From NCBI GenBank assembly GCA_049294415.1, contig JBAQCS010000018.1, positions 1 through 6,589 of the forward strand: a stretch of DNA of 6,589 nt, given 5' to 3'. The translations under genes and the position numbers were made by a program. Position 1 is the first letter of the stretch. Each line of letters opens with the position of its first letter. The stretch is from JAEZRQ01 sp049294415. Its GTDB lineage: Bacteria > Patescibacteriota > Patescibacteriia > Patescibacteriales > UBA12465. Positions 1 to 5,752 of this stretch are shown here, piece by piece. The notes below the pieces were generated by a model. It saw only the letters and a list, made by a program, of their open reading frames with translations, had not been told where the DNA came from and did not search any database.

Positions 1-120
1 ACTTAAATCAATGCTAGTCGAATAAAAATAATTAAAATATAAAGGCGTTAATCCAATAATTAATAAAATTAAAAACTCTGCTAGATATTCGGCCCTTACA
101 TTTTTGATAATATTTTTCAT
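1..120 (-). CDS. N-terminal fragment of a membrane protein, function unrecognised
   Basis: An open frame starts with ATG at 118-120 and stays open for 40 codons to the left edge, so only the N-terminus is visible. It begins with a short basic stretch (MKNIIKNVRAEY), followed by a hydrophobic segment at about residues 13-32 that would be a first membrane span or signal anchor, then a Tyr/Phe-rich turn. The start is supported by a good extended -10 element (127-135) just upstream and by the terminator behind it, which isolates this gene from secF. No Shine-Dalgarno sequence precedes the ATG. The N-terminus is compatible with a polytopic protein such as an O-antigen-ligase-like or glycosyltransferase-like membrane protein, but that is a guess; 40 residues do not identify a family. 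That it is a real gene is fairly likely; its function is unknown. Confidence 0.6.
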   Translation of the reverse strand, partial: MKNIIKNVRAEYLAEFLILLIIGLTPLYFNYFYSTSIDLS

Positions 121-126
121 AAGAAA

Positions 127-135
127 AGTATAACA
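127..135 (-). promoter_or_regulatory. Extended -10 promoter for the left-edge gene, probably leaderless
   Basis: Read on the minus strand this is TGTTATACT, which is TG-n-TATACT, a close match to the extended -10 consensus. The hexamer (127-132) ends 6 bases before the ATG at 120, so transcription would be expected to start at or next to the start codon. No TTGACA-like -35 lies at the proper distance; that position falls inside the secF terminator stem, as is tolerable for an extended -10 promoter. The motif is seen; its activity is inferred. Confidence 0.5.
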
Positions 136-139
136 CAAT

Positions 140-182
140 AAAAAAAGGACTCCTATCCGCCAACTGACGGAAGAAGTCCTTT
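140..182 (-). terminator. Rho-independent terminator of the secD-secF operon
   Basis: The minus-strand RNA folds into a long hairpin. An outer 8-bp stem pairs 175-182 with 144-151. Three further pairs (172-174 with 152-154) follow, then one bulged U at 155, then a 6-bp inner stem (166-171 with 156-161) closed by an AGUU loop at 162-165. A run of U residues follows at 140-146. Two pairs (174 with 152, 167 with 160) are G-U wobbles on the minus strand but would be A-C mismatches on the plus strand. This indicates that the minus-strand RNA is the functional one. It sits 13 bases after the secF stop codon. Confidence 0.85.
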
Positions 183-195
183 AATAAACTAGGTT

Positions 196-1101
196 TTATT
201 TTCTTCTCTGCCACTGTTCGAAATAAACAAGAAGTGGCGAAGCTACAAAAAGTGAGCTGTAAGCACCGCAAGTAATACCAATCATTAAAGCTAAAACAAA
301 ATCACGAATAGAGGCTCCACCAAAAAGTAAAACAGCTAAAAGTGATAAAAGCACAGTAATAACAGTATTAACTGAGCGACCAAAAGTTTGGTTTAGACTA
401 TGATCAACGGTATCAGCAAAACTGCTGTGACTCTTAGGTAAATTTTCTCTAGTTCTATCAAATACCACAATAGTGTCATGAACGCTGTAACCTAATACTG
501 TTAGCAGAGCTACAATAAAAGTAGTATTTACTTCTATGCCATAAAAATGACCCAATACAGCAAAGATGCCGGAGGTAATAAGAATATCATGGAACAAAGC
601 AATAACAGCAATTAAACCATATTTCCAGGAAGCTACCGGCTTAGAAACCTTACCAAAAGCCATGGAAACATAAAGAATAATAATAATCAAAACTAAAAAC
701 ATTACCCAGAAAGATTTAGAACGAAGCTCTTCTCCAACAGATGGACCAATAGCTTCAAAACGAATTTCATCTAAACCGCCTTTAGCAAACTCTGAGTTTT
801 TTAAAGCTTCAAAAACAGCTGTATGTTTTTCTTGAGATGTTTCTTGAAAACGTAAGATAACAGAATTACTATCAGTTGGCTGTACAATTAAACTACTAAC
901 GCCAGCTGTTTTAATGCTGTCTTGAATTTCACTAACCGTTGGCTGATTGCCATTATATTTAACTTCTAATAAACTACCACCAGTAAAATCAATACCTGGC
1001 TTAAGGCCCCAGATAGCTAAAGCTAAAATAGCTAAGATAGTTATAGCAGCTGAAATCAGGATCCAAATTTGGCGATGCTTAATAATTTTATAATTGACCA
1101 T
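196..1101 (-). CDS. secF: Protein translocase subunit SecF
   Basis: SecF pairs with SecD in the cytoplasmic membrane and uses the proton gradient to help complete protein export through SecYEG. The protein has 301 residues, near the normal length for a separate SecF. Visible landmarks in order are a first membrane span at about 12-32; the family motif GIDFTGGSL at 36-44; an external domain at about 45-118; GPSVGEEL at 119-126; spans near 131-148 and 160-183; and the conserved signature GYSVHDTIVVFDRTREN at 204-220, with Asp209 matching the conserved proton-pathway aspartate region. Two final spans follow at about 243-262 and 267-290, for six in all. In the signature the usual Asn before Asp is His, a substitution compatible with function. 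The ATG at 1099-1101 lies 22 bases after the secD stop codon, so the two genes are co-transcribed. No Shine-Dalgarno motif is present. The stop is TAA. Confidence 0.97.
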   Translation of the reverse strand: MVNYKIIKHRQIWILISAAITILAILALAIWGLKPGIDFTGGSLLEVKYNGNQPTVSEIQDSIKTAGVSSLIVQPTDSNSVILRFQETSQEKHTAVFEALKNSEFAKGGLDEIRFEAIGPSVGEELRSKSFWVMFLVLIIIILYVSMAFGKVSKPVASWKYGLIAVIALFHDILITSGIFAVLGHFYGIEVNTTFIVALLTVLGYSVHDTIVVFDRTRENLPKSHSSFADTVDHSLNQTFGRSVNTVITVLLSLLAVLLFGGASIRDFVLALMIGITCGAYSSLFVASPLLVYFEQWQRRK

Positions 1102-1123
1102 ATAATTAAATCGATATGTAAGC

Positions 1124-2662
1124 TTATTTATTAATTTTATGAACCCCTAACCACCAAGGGTGCAAAGCTAAGAACTTGCCCACAAAAACTTTCATAAAAG
1201 AGCTAGTAATAACAATGCTGCTTAACATGGAAATAGAAACTCCTAAAAATAAAGTAGCACCAAAACCTTTAACTAAACCTGTTCCGAAACTCATTAATAC
1301 AAAACAAGTTAAGATGGTGGTAGTATTACCATCACGAATTGATGGCCAAGCACGTCTGAAGCCTTCATCAATAGCTACTTCCAAAGGTTTACCATTTCGG
1401 AGTTCTTCCTTCATACGTTCAAAAATCAAGATGTTAGCGTCCACTGCCATACCAATAGATAAAATGACACCGGTAATACCAGCTAGGGTTAATGTAACTG
1501 AAGCGCGAGCATAATAAGCTAAGAAAATAAACACTACAATAAACATACCGGCTGACAGGATACCATCAAAAATCTTAAGCTCTTTAAAGACAGAAATAAA
1601 CAGAGCAAATAAAGATAATAAGAAAACTGCAGTCATCCACCAAGGCATCACCTTGAAGATTGCAAGTACTGCCATAACATAAATACCTAAACAAACAACC
1701 GAAATAAGACCAGGTAAGCGATAATAAAAAATCATAAATAATGCTACCAATAAGAACCCAATCAAACCAGCTTTCAAGCTGTTATCAATTGATTGCTGTC
1801 CTAGAGTAGCTCCCACAGTCTGTTGTCCAACTAAAACAATCGGCACTGGCAAAGCGCCAGTATTTAAGCGCTGAACTAATAATCTAGCCTCCGTTACATC
1901 AAATTTACCAGAAATCACAGCTTCACCACCAGTAATTTTTTGTGAAACTGTAGGAATGCTAATTGGATAACCATCTAGAAAAATAGCTACCTCTTTATTA
2001 ATATTACGATCTGTAATAGCTTCAAACATTTTAGCCCCTTCTTCATCAAACTCTAAAGCTACTTCTGGAGAACCATCATTAGGATTAAAACGTAGAGTTG
2101 ATCTCTTTAAGTTTTTACCAGTTAACTCGGTATTTTTCCAAGCAAGTTGTGCTTCAGCATTAGTAGATGAGGCGGTGGCGTTAACTGAAGAAACTACACT
2201 CTCTTTAAATTCTAAAAGTGGGGTTTCCCCGATCATCTTAATAGCGTCATTTACATTCTTAATACCAGCTAATTCAACAATAACGCGATAACTGCCAGAA
2301 ATTGTTTTATTAACCTGAACTACCGGTTCACTAACACCAGTAGCATTAACGCGACGTTCAATAACATCACGCACACCTTCTAAAGATGTGGCTCTATCAC
2401 TTTCTGGAATGCCATCAACATTAGCTTCATAAATAAGTTGAGTTCCGCCTTGTAAATCCAAGCCTAAAACAAAAGGGATATCTTTAGTCTGTGGCAAAAT
2501 AACAACGTTACCTGTCGATTTAGCAAGATAATTAGAAAAACGGTTATAGTAATGACCAGCACTTCCTAAAAAAGAAACGAGGGCAAAAATAAAAACCAAG
2601 AACAAAGTAAGACGTAACCGTGCTTTTTTTGAAGAGAAAAAGCTTTTTGACTGCTTTTGCAT
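1124..2662 (-). CDS. secD: Protein translocase subunit SecD, with an extra membrane hairpin
   Basis: SecD is the larger partner of SecF; its big external domain cycles to pull exported chains outward using the proton motive force. The protein has 512 residues. A first span lies at about 17-36, followed by the signature LGLDLQGGTQL (67-75 region), GVRDVIERRVNATGVSEP (96-113) and FLDGYPISIPTVSQKITGGEA in the external domain (228-248). The RND-type membrane part starts at about 296. The conserved GMAVDANILIFERMKEE lies at 404-420, with Asp408 as the expected proton-relay residue, and the final spans are at about 445-461 and 468-492. Between the usual third and fourth spans there are some 45 additional residues (about 340-386). 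They hold two hydrophobic segments, 343-359 and 367-385, which classical SecD proteins such as that of E. coli lack. The start ATG lacks a Shine-Dalgarno sequence. It is the first gene of the secD-secF operon. Confidence 0.97.
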   Translation of the reverse strand: MQKQSKSFFSSKKARLRLTLFLVFIFALVSFLGSAGHYYNRFSNYLAKSTGNVVILPQTKDIPFVLGLDLQGGTQLIYEANVDGIPESDRATSLEGVRDVIERRVNATGVSEPVVQVNKTISGSYRVIVELAGIKNVNDAIKMIGETPLLEFKESVVSSVNATASSTNAEAQLAWKNTELTGKNLKRSTLRFNPNDGSPEVALEFDEEGAKMFEAITDRNINKEVAIFLDGYPISIPTVSQKITGGEAVISGKFDVTEARLLVQRLNTGALPVPIVLVGQQTVGATLGQQSIDNSLKAGLIGFLLVALFMIFYYRLPGLISVVCLGIYVMAVLAIFKVMPWWMTAVFLLSLFALFISVFKELKIFDGILSAGMFIVVFIFLAYYARASVTLTLAGITGVILSIGMAVDANILIFERMKEELRNGKPLEVAIDEGFRRAWPSIRDGNTTTILTCFVLMSFGTGLVKGFGATLFLGVSISMLSSIVITSSFMKVFVGKFLALHPWWLGVHKINK

Positions 2663-2668
2663 ATAAGT

Positions 2669-2674
2669 TTTATA
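2669..2674 (-). promoter_or_regulatory. Alternative -10 box giving a leaderless secD mRNA
   Basis: On the minus strand TATAAA ends 6 bases before the secD ATG, the same spacing as the -10 box of the left-edge gene. It would place transcription initiation at about the start codon. There is no recognisable -35 at 17 bases. It competes with the better-supported two-box promoter further upstream, so it is only a weak proposal. Confidence 0.25.
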
Positions 2675-2716
2675 AATTAAGAGCGAAATGAATTATTTAC
2701 GACATTTTGCTTTTAA

Positions 2717-2745
2717 ATCTTAGAATAAAGCTGATAAAAAATCAA
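2717..2745 (-). promoter_or_regulatory. Sigma-70-type promoter for secD-secF
   Basis: On the minus strand the -35 box TTGATT (2740-2745) and the -10 box TAAGAT (2717-2722) are separated by exactly 17 bases; each matches the consensus at four of six positions. Initiation would fall near 2710, leaving a leader of about 48 bases before secD. The motif is seen; its function is inferred. Confidence 0.45.
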
Positions 2746-2749
2746 TGGG

Positions 2750-2786
2750 CAAAAAGCCTATTTAGAGACATCTTTACAAAAAGCCT
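2750..2786. repeat. Pair of 10-base direct repeats between the divergent promoters
   Basis: The decamer CAAAAAGCCT occurs at 2750-2759 and again at 2777-2786, 27 bases apart start to start. The first copy lies between the two -35 boxes, and the second overlaps the last bases of the clpP -35 box and its spacer. The placement suits a regulator binding both promoters, but the motif is short and A-rich and matches no operator that I recognise. Confidence 0.3.
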
Positions 2787-2801
2787 TATTTTAATTATAA
2801 T
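2773..2801 (+). promoter_or_regulatory. Strong sigma-70-type promoter for clpP
   Basis: The -35 box TTTACA (2773-2778) is followed after exactly 17 bases by a perfect TATAAT (2796-2801). This is the best two-box promoter in the window. Initiation would be near 2808, giving a leader of about 60 bases that contains the hairpin at 2827-2854. It is divergent from the secD promoter, with the two -35 boxes about 27 bases apart. Confidence 0.7.
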
Positions 2802-2826
2802 TAGTTTACTATTATAAAATAAAGGG

Positions 2827-2854
2827 CTAGGTAAAGCTTTTAATATTTACCTGG
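2827..2854 (+). promoter_or_regulatory. Hairpin in the clpP leader
   Basis: CUAGGUAAA (2827-2835) pairs with UUUACCUGG (2846-2854): nine pairs including one U-G wobble, with the 10-base loop GCUUUUAAUA. It sits in the predicted clpP leader, ending 14 bases before the ATG. No U-tract follows, so it is not a terminator. It may act on mRNA stability or translation, or the inverted repeat may be a DNA operator. Confidence 0.4.
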
Positions 2855-2868
2855 TAATAACAAAATAT

Positions 2869-3444
2869 ATGCCACTTATTCCTACAGTTATTGAAAAAGA
2901 AGGGCAAATGGAGAGAGCTTATGATATCTACTCCCGCCTCTTAAAAGATCGTATTATTTTCTTAGGTGAAGCTATTGATGATCACGTTGCTAACATTATT
3001 ATTGCTCAGTTACTGTTTTTAGACGCTGAAGATAAAACCAAAGATATTAAATTCTATATCAACTCCCCAGGAGGCTCCGTTAGCGCTGGACTAGCGATTT
3101 ATGACACTATGCAATATATTAAAGCTGATGTGGCTACTATTTGTGTAGGAATTGCTGCCTCCATGGCCTCCGTCCTATTGTCAGCTGGAGCTAAAGGAAA
3201 ACGTGTGGCTTTACCTAATAGCGAAGTAATGATTCACCAAGTTATGGGTGGTACCGAAGGGCAAGCTTCTGATATTAAAATTCAAGCGGAACATATTCTT
3301 AAAACTAGAGATAAATTAAATAGAATATTAGCCACTCACACCGGACATAAACCAGAAAAACTTGAGCGTGATAGCGATAGAGATAATTGGATGAGCGCTG
3401 ATGAAGCTAAAAAATATGGATTAATAGATAACATCTTAAAATAA
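2869..3444 (+). CDS. clpP: ATP-dependent Clp protease proteolytic subunit ClpP
   Basis: ClpP is the cytoplasmic serine peptidase that forms double heptameric barrels and degrades proteins fed in by a Clp ATPase such as ClpX or ClpC. The 191 residues cover the full mature fold. It opens directly with the axial-loop sequence MPLIPTVIEKEG, so little or no propeptide is present. The catalytic triad is complete: Ser98 in GIAASMAS (94-101), His123 in MIHQ (121-124) and Asp172 in RDNW (171-174). FYINSPGGSVSAG (62-74) supplies the oxyanion region. The residue after the first Gly of the Ser motif is Ile, where E. coli has Gln and B. subtilis Met, and Ala100 replaces the usual Gly. No Clp ATPase gene is adjacent. 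The gene stands alone between its own promoter and a terminator. The ATG is fixed by alignment to the family N-terminus, although it has no Shine-Dalgarno motif. Confidence 0.97.
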   Translation: MPLIPTVIEKEGQMERAYDIYSRLLKDRIIFLGEAIDDHVANIIIAQLLFLDAEDKTKDIKFYINSPGGSVSAGLAIYDTMQYIKADVATICVGIAASMASVLLSAGAKGKRVALPNSEVMIHQVMGGTEGQASDIKIQAEHILKTRDKLNRILATHTGHKPEKLERDSDRDNWMSADEAKKYGLIDNILK

Positions 3445-3452
3445 TTTTTACA

Positions 3453-3487
3453 AAAAAACACTCTACTAAATCAGTAGAGTGTTTTTT
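3453..3487. terminator. Bidirectional terminator between clpP and the convergent operon
   Basis: A perfect inverted repeat pairs ACACTCTACT (3458-3467) with its complement (3473-3482) around the loop AAATC. It is extended on both sides by an A-run (3452-3458) and a T-run (3482-3487). The plus-strand RNA ends in U6 after the stem for clpP, and the minus-strand RNA also ends in a U-run for the operon coming from the right. It lies 8 bases after the clpP stop codon and 13 bases after that of the convergent gene. Confidence 0.92.
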
Positions 3488-3500
3488 AATATATCATTTA

Positions 3501-4502
3501 CTATTTTACAGTGATTGTCTTGGCCATTAATCTAAAGAGTGGGAAATTTAAATCATTTTCAATAAGAGGCGAATAAGTAATTGTATATATTTTTAATAAA
3601 TCATTACTAAAAATATAAGCAGCTGAATTATCTTGGGAATAAAAACCGCTCCAAGAATCACCACTAATTGATTCTCCTGGCATTAAACCAGAAAATTGTT
3701 TTTCATACCAAGCAAAAGGTGGTAATTTTTCATCATTATTTTGAAATGTTACCTGGATAAAGGCTTTGTCCTCATCAGTAAAAACAATGGTATTGTTGGC
3801 ATCACTTCTGGTTACCTCCCAATTATTTAAATATAAAACACTAACCCTAGAATCAACTTGATAACGATTAAACATGGAGCTTTCATCCATTTTTTTGCTA
3901 GCAAGCAATGGATTATAGCCGCTTTTTAATTCTGCAATATCTGAATAGGAGTCAGTGTCAGTATCAGCTAATGATAAATTAGTGCCAATTAATTTTTCTT
4001 CATCATCAGTTAAACCATCGAAATCAGAATCAATTACTGATACGACGGATGGAATAAAATTAGTATTTTTTTCTTCTGGTAATAAATCTGTAGAAGTAGC
4101 CGCCACTTCACTAGTTGTAGTAGCTACAATTGGTTCTACTACTTGCTCAACTATAGGCACGATTGGTTCCGTGACAACTGGAGCTTCTTCAACTGGTGTT
4201 TCTATTTTAACAACTGGAGTAACAGGAGTTTTAACAGCTGGCTTAATCATAAAAACATAAGCAGCATAAATCAAAGCTCCAATTAAAATAACTCCTCCGG
4301 AAATAATTAAAATACCTATTTTATAATGGCTATCTATTTTACCAACCGAAGCTATAATAGGTGCTTGTTTTGAGGATGTATTAGTAAAAGTCTGGCCAGA
4401 GAAACGATTAGCTTCCGGCATATTATGAACAATAAAATCATCCTTGATTTCTTGTTCACTTTCATCTTTTGGTTTATGGCGGCCAAACGAACTATTCAAC
4501 AT
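3501..4502 (-). CDS. Membrane-anchored protein with Asp-rich calcium-type repeats and unknown C-terminal domain
   Basis: I do not recognise a named gene. The 333 residues begin with a polar cytoplasmic tail (1-60) and a single span at about 62-84. A low-complexity Pro/Val/Glu/Thr linker follows (about 88-147), then two thrombospondin type-3-like repeats, DSDFDGLTDDEE (158-169) and DTDTDSYSDIAE (180-191). These have the regular D-x-D-x-D-G spacing known to bind calcium in that family. The rest (about 210-333) is a compact domain with alternating strands and aromatics (NNWEV, FAWYEKQF, SGFYSQD, IYTITYSPL) that I cannot assign. Predicted topology is N-terminus inside, linker and repeats outside. 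The ATG at 4500-4502 overlaps the end of the preceding 66-residue gene by 11 bases, suggesting coupled translation. It is the last gene of the operon. The stop is TAG. Confidence 0.88.
   Translation of the reverse strand: MLNSSFGRHKPKDESEQEIKDDFIVHNMPEANRFSGQTFTNTSSKQAPIIASVGKIDSHYKIGILIISGGVILIGALIYAAYVFMIKPAVKTPVTPVVKIETPVEEAPVVTEPIVPIVEQVVEPIVATTTSEVAATSTDLLPEEKNTNFIPSVVSVIDSDFDGLTDDEEKLIGTNLSLADTDTDSYSDIAELKSGYNPLLASKKMDESSMFNRYQVDSRVSVLYLNNWEVTRSDANNTIVFTDEDKAFIQVTFQNNDEKLPPFAWYEKQFSGLMPGESISGDSWSGFYSQDNSAAYIFSNDLLKIYTITYSPLIENDLNFPLFRLMAKTITVK
3930..4031 (-). repeat. Coding tandem repeats: two thrombospondin type-3-like units
   Basis: This is the DNA for residues 158-191 of the 333-residue protein, encoding two calcium-type units 22 residues apart. 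The second is degenerate at the Gly-Leu position (DSY instead of DGL), as is the last unit of the 248-residue neighbour. Confidence 0.8.
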
Positions 4503-4692
4503 AAATCATTAAAAAAATTATTAAACTAGCAGATATTAACAAACTAGCAACTAACCAACTAAAAACTCGGACATCGTGAGATTCCTGTCCGTGCGGCATA
4601 ATATGAAGATTAAGAAAAACTTTTCTAGCAGGTTTTTTTTGTGAAAAAAACGCATCATCTTTAAGTCTGTCTTTATTGTTATCACCAATCAT
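4492..4692 (-). CDS. Small C-terminally anchored membrane protein (66 residues), unknown
   Basis: This short gene is supported by its position: its ATG lies 14 bases after the stop of the 248-residue gene and its TAG overlaps the next start by 11 bases, as expected in a compact operon. The first 43 residues are polar, with basic clusters (KDRLKDD, SQKKPARK) and a histidine-containing middle (HIMPHGQESHD). A hydrophobic span at 44-64 ends two residues before the C-terminus, so it looks tail-anchored with a cytoplasmic N-terminal part. No family is recognised. The spacer before the ATG is purely A and T, with no Shine-Dalgarno motif. It could help to assemble or stabilise the flanking repeat proteins; this is inference from neighbourhood only. 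Confidence 0.75.
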   Translation of the reverse strand: MIGDNNKDRLKDDAFFSQKKPARKVFLNLHIMPHGQESHDVRVFSWLVASLLISASLIIFLMIYVE

Positions 4693-4706
4693 AAAAAAAT
4701 TTTTAA

Positions 4707-5453
4707 CTATTCACCAAGTTTTTTACCAACAACTAATGGATCATATCCACTTTTAACTTCAGCACCATCTAAATAAGTATCACCATCGGTATCTGGTTTA
4801 TTAGGGTTAGTCTTGTATATTTGAACCTCTTGATAATCAGGCAAACCATCGTTATCTGTATCAGCTAATAACGGATTAGTACTATGAGTCTTAACTTCTT
4901 CAAAATCAGTTAAACCATCATTATCAGTATCAATAACATTAATACCGGTACCTAAAATATTTTCTTCTTCATCGGATAAACCGTCAATATCAGTATCAAC
5001 TAAAGTGCTAACTGGAGGAGTGGTGGTTGGAGTAGGCATTGAAGGAACAATAACTTCTTCTTGGCTAACAGGAATTTCACTAATTGGCTCGGTTGGCTGC
5101 TCTGTTACTACAGGTTGCTCAGTTACAACTGGTTGTTGATTTTGAGCATTTAAATCAGCCACTTGTTCGCTACCTTTATTAGCAAAAAATTTAGAATAAG
5201 CTAAATAACCAAGAGCTAAAAGTAAAAGCACTAATAAAAAAATCAAAATGATTTTAATAATCTTACTTTTAGATGATGTTTCCTCACTCTCCGGGGAAGT
5301 AAGAACTCCCACCTTATTAGTTTCTATTTCTGAATCACCAGGATAATAGGCACTAGTTTTTTTAGCTTCCGGAGCCTTATCGGTGTCAGCAAAAATATCA
5401 TCAACTGGTTTTGGTGGCACAGGCTGAGTATTTGGATTTAAATCGTTAAACAT
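4707..5453 (-). CDS. Membrane-anchored protein with four Asp-rich calcium-type repeats
   Basis: The 248 residues have a Pro/Asp-rich cytoplasmic tail (1-62) that includes PVDDIFADTDK (16-26), a strongly hydrophobic span at 64-87 and a Gln/Pro/Thr/Val-rich spacer (about 95-150) containing two tandem VVTEQP units (109-120). Four thrombospondin type-3-like repeats start at 153, 175, 198 and 221 (DTDIDGLSDEEE, DTDNDGLTDFEE, DTDNDGLPDYQE, DTDGDTYLDGAE). The 22-23 residue periodicity and the D-x-D-x-D-G pattern indicate calcium-stabilised repeats outside the cell. The protein ends soon after the last repeat, so unlike its neighbour it has no C-terminal domain. The last repeat region (221-245) matches the neighbour's second repeat (180-204) at 16 of 25 positions, so the two are related. 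It follows the 82-residue gene by 27 bases of pure A/T, with no Shine-Dalgarno motif. Stop TAG. The specific function is unknown. Confidence 0.88.
   Translation of the reverse strand: MFNDLNPNTQPVPPKPVDDIFADTDKAPEAKKTSAYYPGDSEIETNKVGVLTSPESEETSSKSKIIKIILIFLLVLLLLALGYLAYSKFFANKGSEQVADLNAQNQQPVVTEQPVVTEQPTEPISEIPVSQEEVIVPSMPTPTTTPPVSTLVDTDIDGLSDEEENILGTGINVIDTDNDGLTDFEEVKTHSTNPLLADTDNDGLPDYQEVQIYKTNPNKPDTDGDTYLDGAEVKSGYDPLVVGKKLGE
4758..4997 (-). repeat. Coding tandem repeats: four thrombospondin type-3-like units
   Basis: This is the DNA for residues 153-232 of the 248-residue protein: four units of 66-69 bases, each encoding D-T-D-x-D-(G/T) followed by a short acidic helix. The first three units encode DGL; the last has DTY in place of DGL. 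Confidence 0.85.
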
Positions 5454-5480
5454 AATATTTATATTAAAATTTAATTATTA

Positions 5481-5729
5481 TTATTCTACCACATTATAAA
5501 TAAAAAATCCTGTTTCATCGTTAATCACCTCTGCTTTTTGATCTTTAGAAATACCAACCATCTCTTTTTCGGAATCGGTCATTATTCTTGTTTGCTTCAC
5601 TGGCTCTACATTTTCTACCTTTTGAACTTCATTAGTCGGTCGAAATTTTAAAAAGATAAAAATAACTACAACTAATAATAGTAAAGCAGCTGACAAGATA
5701 ATTATTCTTTTATTTTGAACTTGTATCAT
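5481..5729 (-). CDS. Small single-pass membrane protein (82 residues), unknown
   Basis: An ATG at 5727-5729 opens a frame with a short basic N-terminus (MIQVQNKR), a hydrophobic span at 9-28, then a charged outward domain of about 50 residues (30-82) rich in Lys, Glu and Asp. The domain ends in a more hydrophobic stretch, ETGFFIYNVVE. It looks like an uncleaved signal anchor; no lipobox cysteine is present. It starts 29 bases after the end of the cysteine-rich gene and ends 27 bases before the 248-residue gene, so it is in the same transcript. No family is recognised. The span, the conserved operon position and the full use of the gap between neighbours argue that it is real. Confidence 0.75.
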   Translation of the reverse strand: MIQVQNKRIIILSAALLLLVVVIFIFLKFRPTNEVQKVENVEPVKQTRIMTDSEKEMVGISKDQKAEVINDETGFFIYNVVE

Positions 5730-5752
5730 AACTTATGAATTAATAATGTAAC

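Noticed and set aside
32..271. Minus-strand open frame of 79 codons
   Set aside because: It overlaps the end of secF, the terminator and the start of the left-edge gene in another frame; its product is only read-through of these elements.
1176..1514. Plus-strand open frame of 112 codons
   Set aside because: It lies entirely antisense to secD over its most conserved C-terminal part; the frame reflects SecD codon usage and the product resembles no known protein.
2663..2868. A small RNA or tRNA gene in the divergent intergenic region
   Set aside because: No cloverleaf or other known RNA fold could be found; the promoters, paired decamers and clpP leader hairpin account for what is seen.
3955..4260. 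Plus-strand open frame of 101 codons, Ser/Thr/Gly-rich
   Set aside because: It is antisense to the proline-rich linker and repeats of the 333-residue protein; low-complexity sequence keeps the opposite frame open.
4758..4997. CRISPR-like or other noncoding repeat array
   Set aside because: The periodicity of 66-69 bases follows from encoded Asp-rich protein repeats; the units are in frame, diverged at third positions and lack identical repeats with unique spacers.
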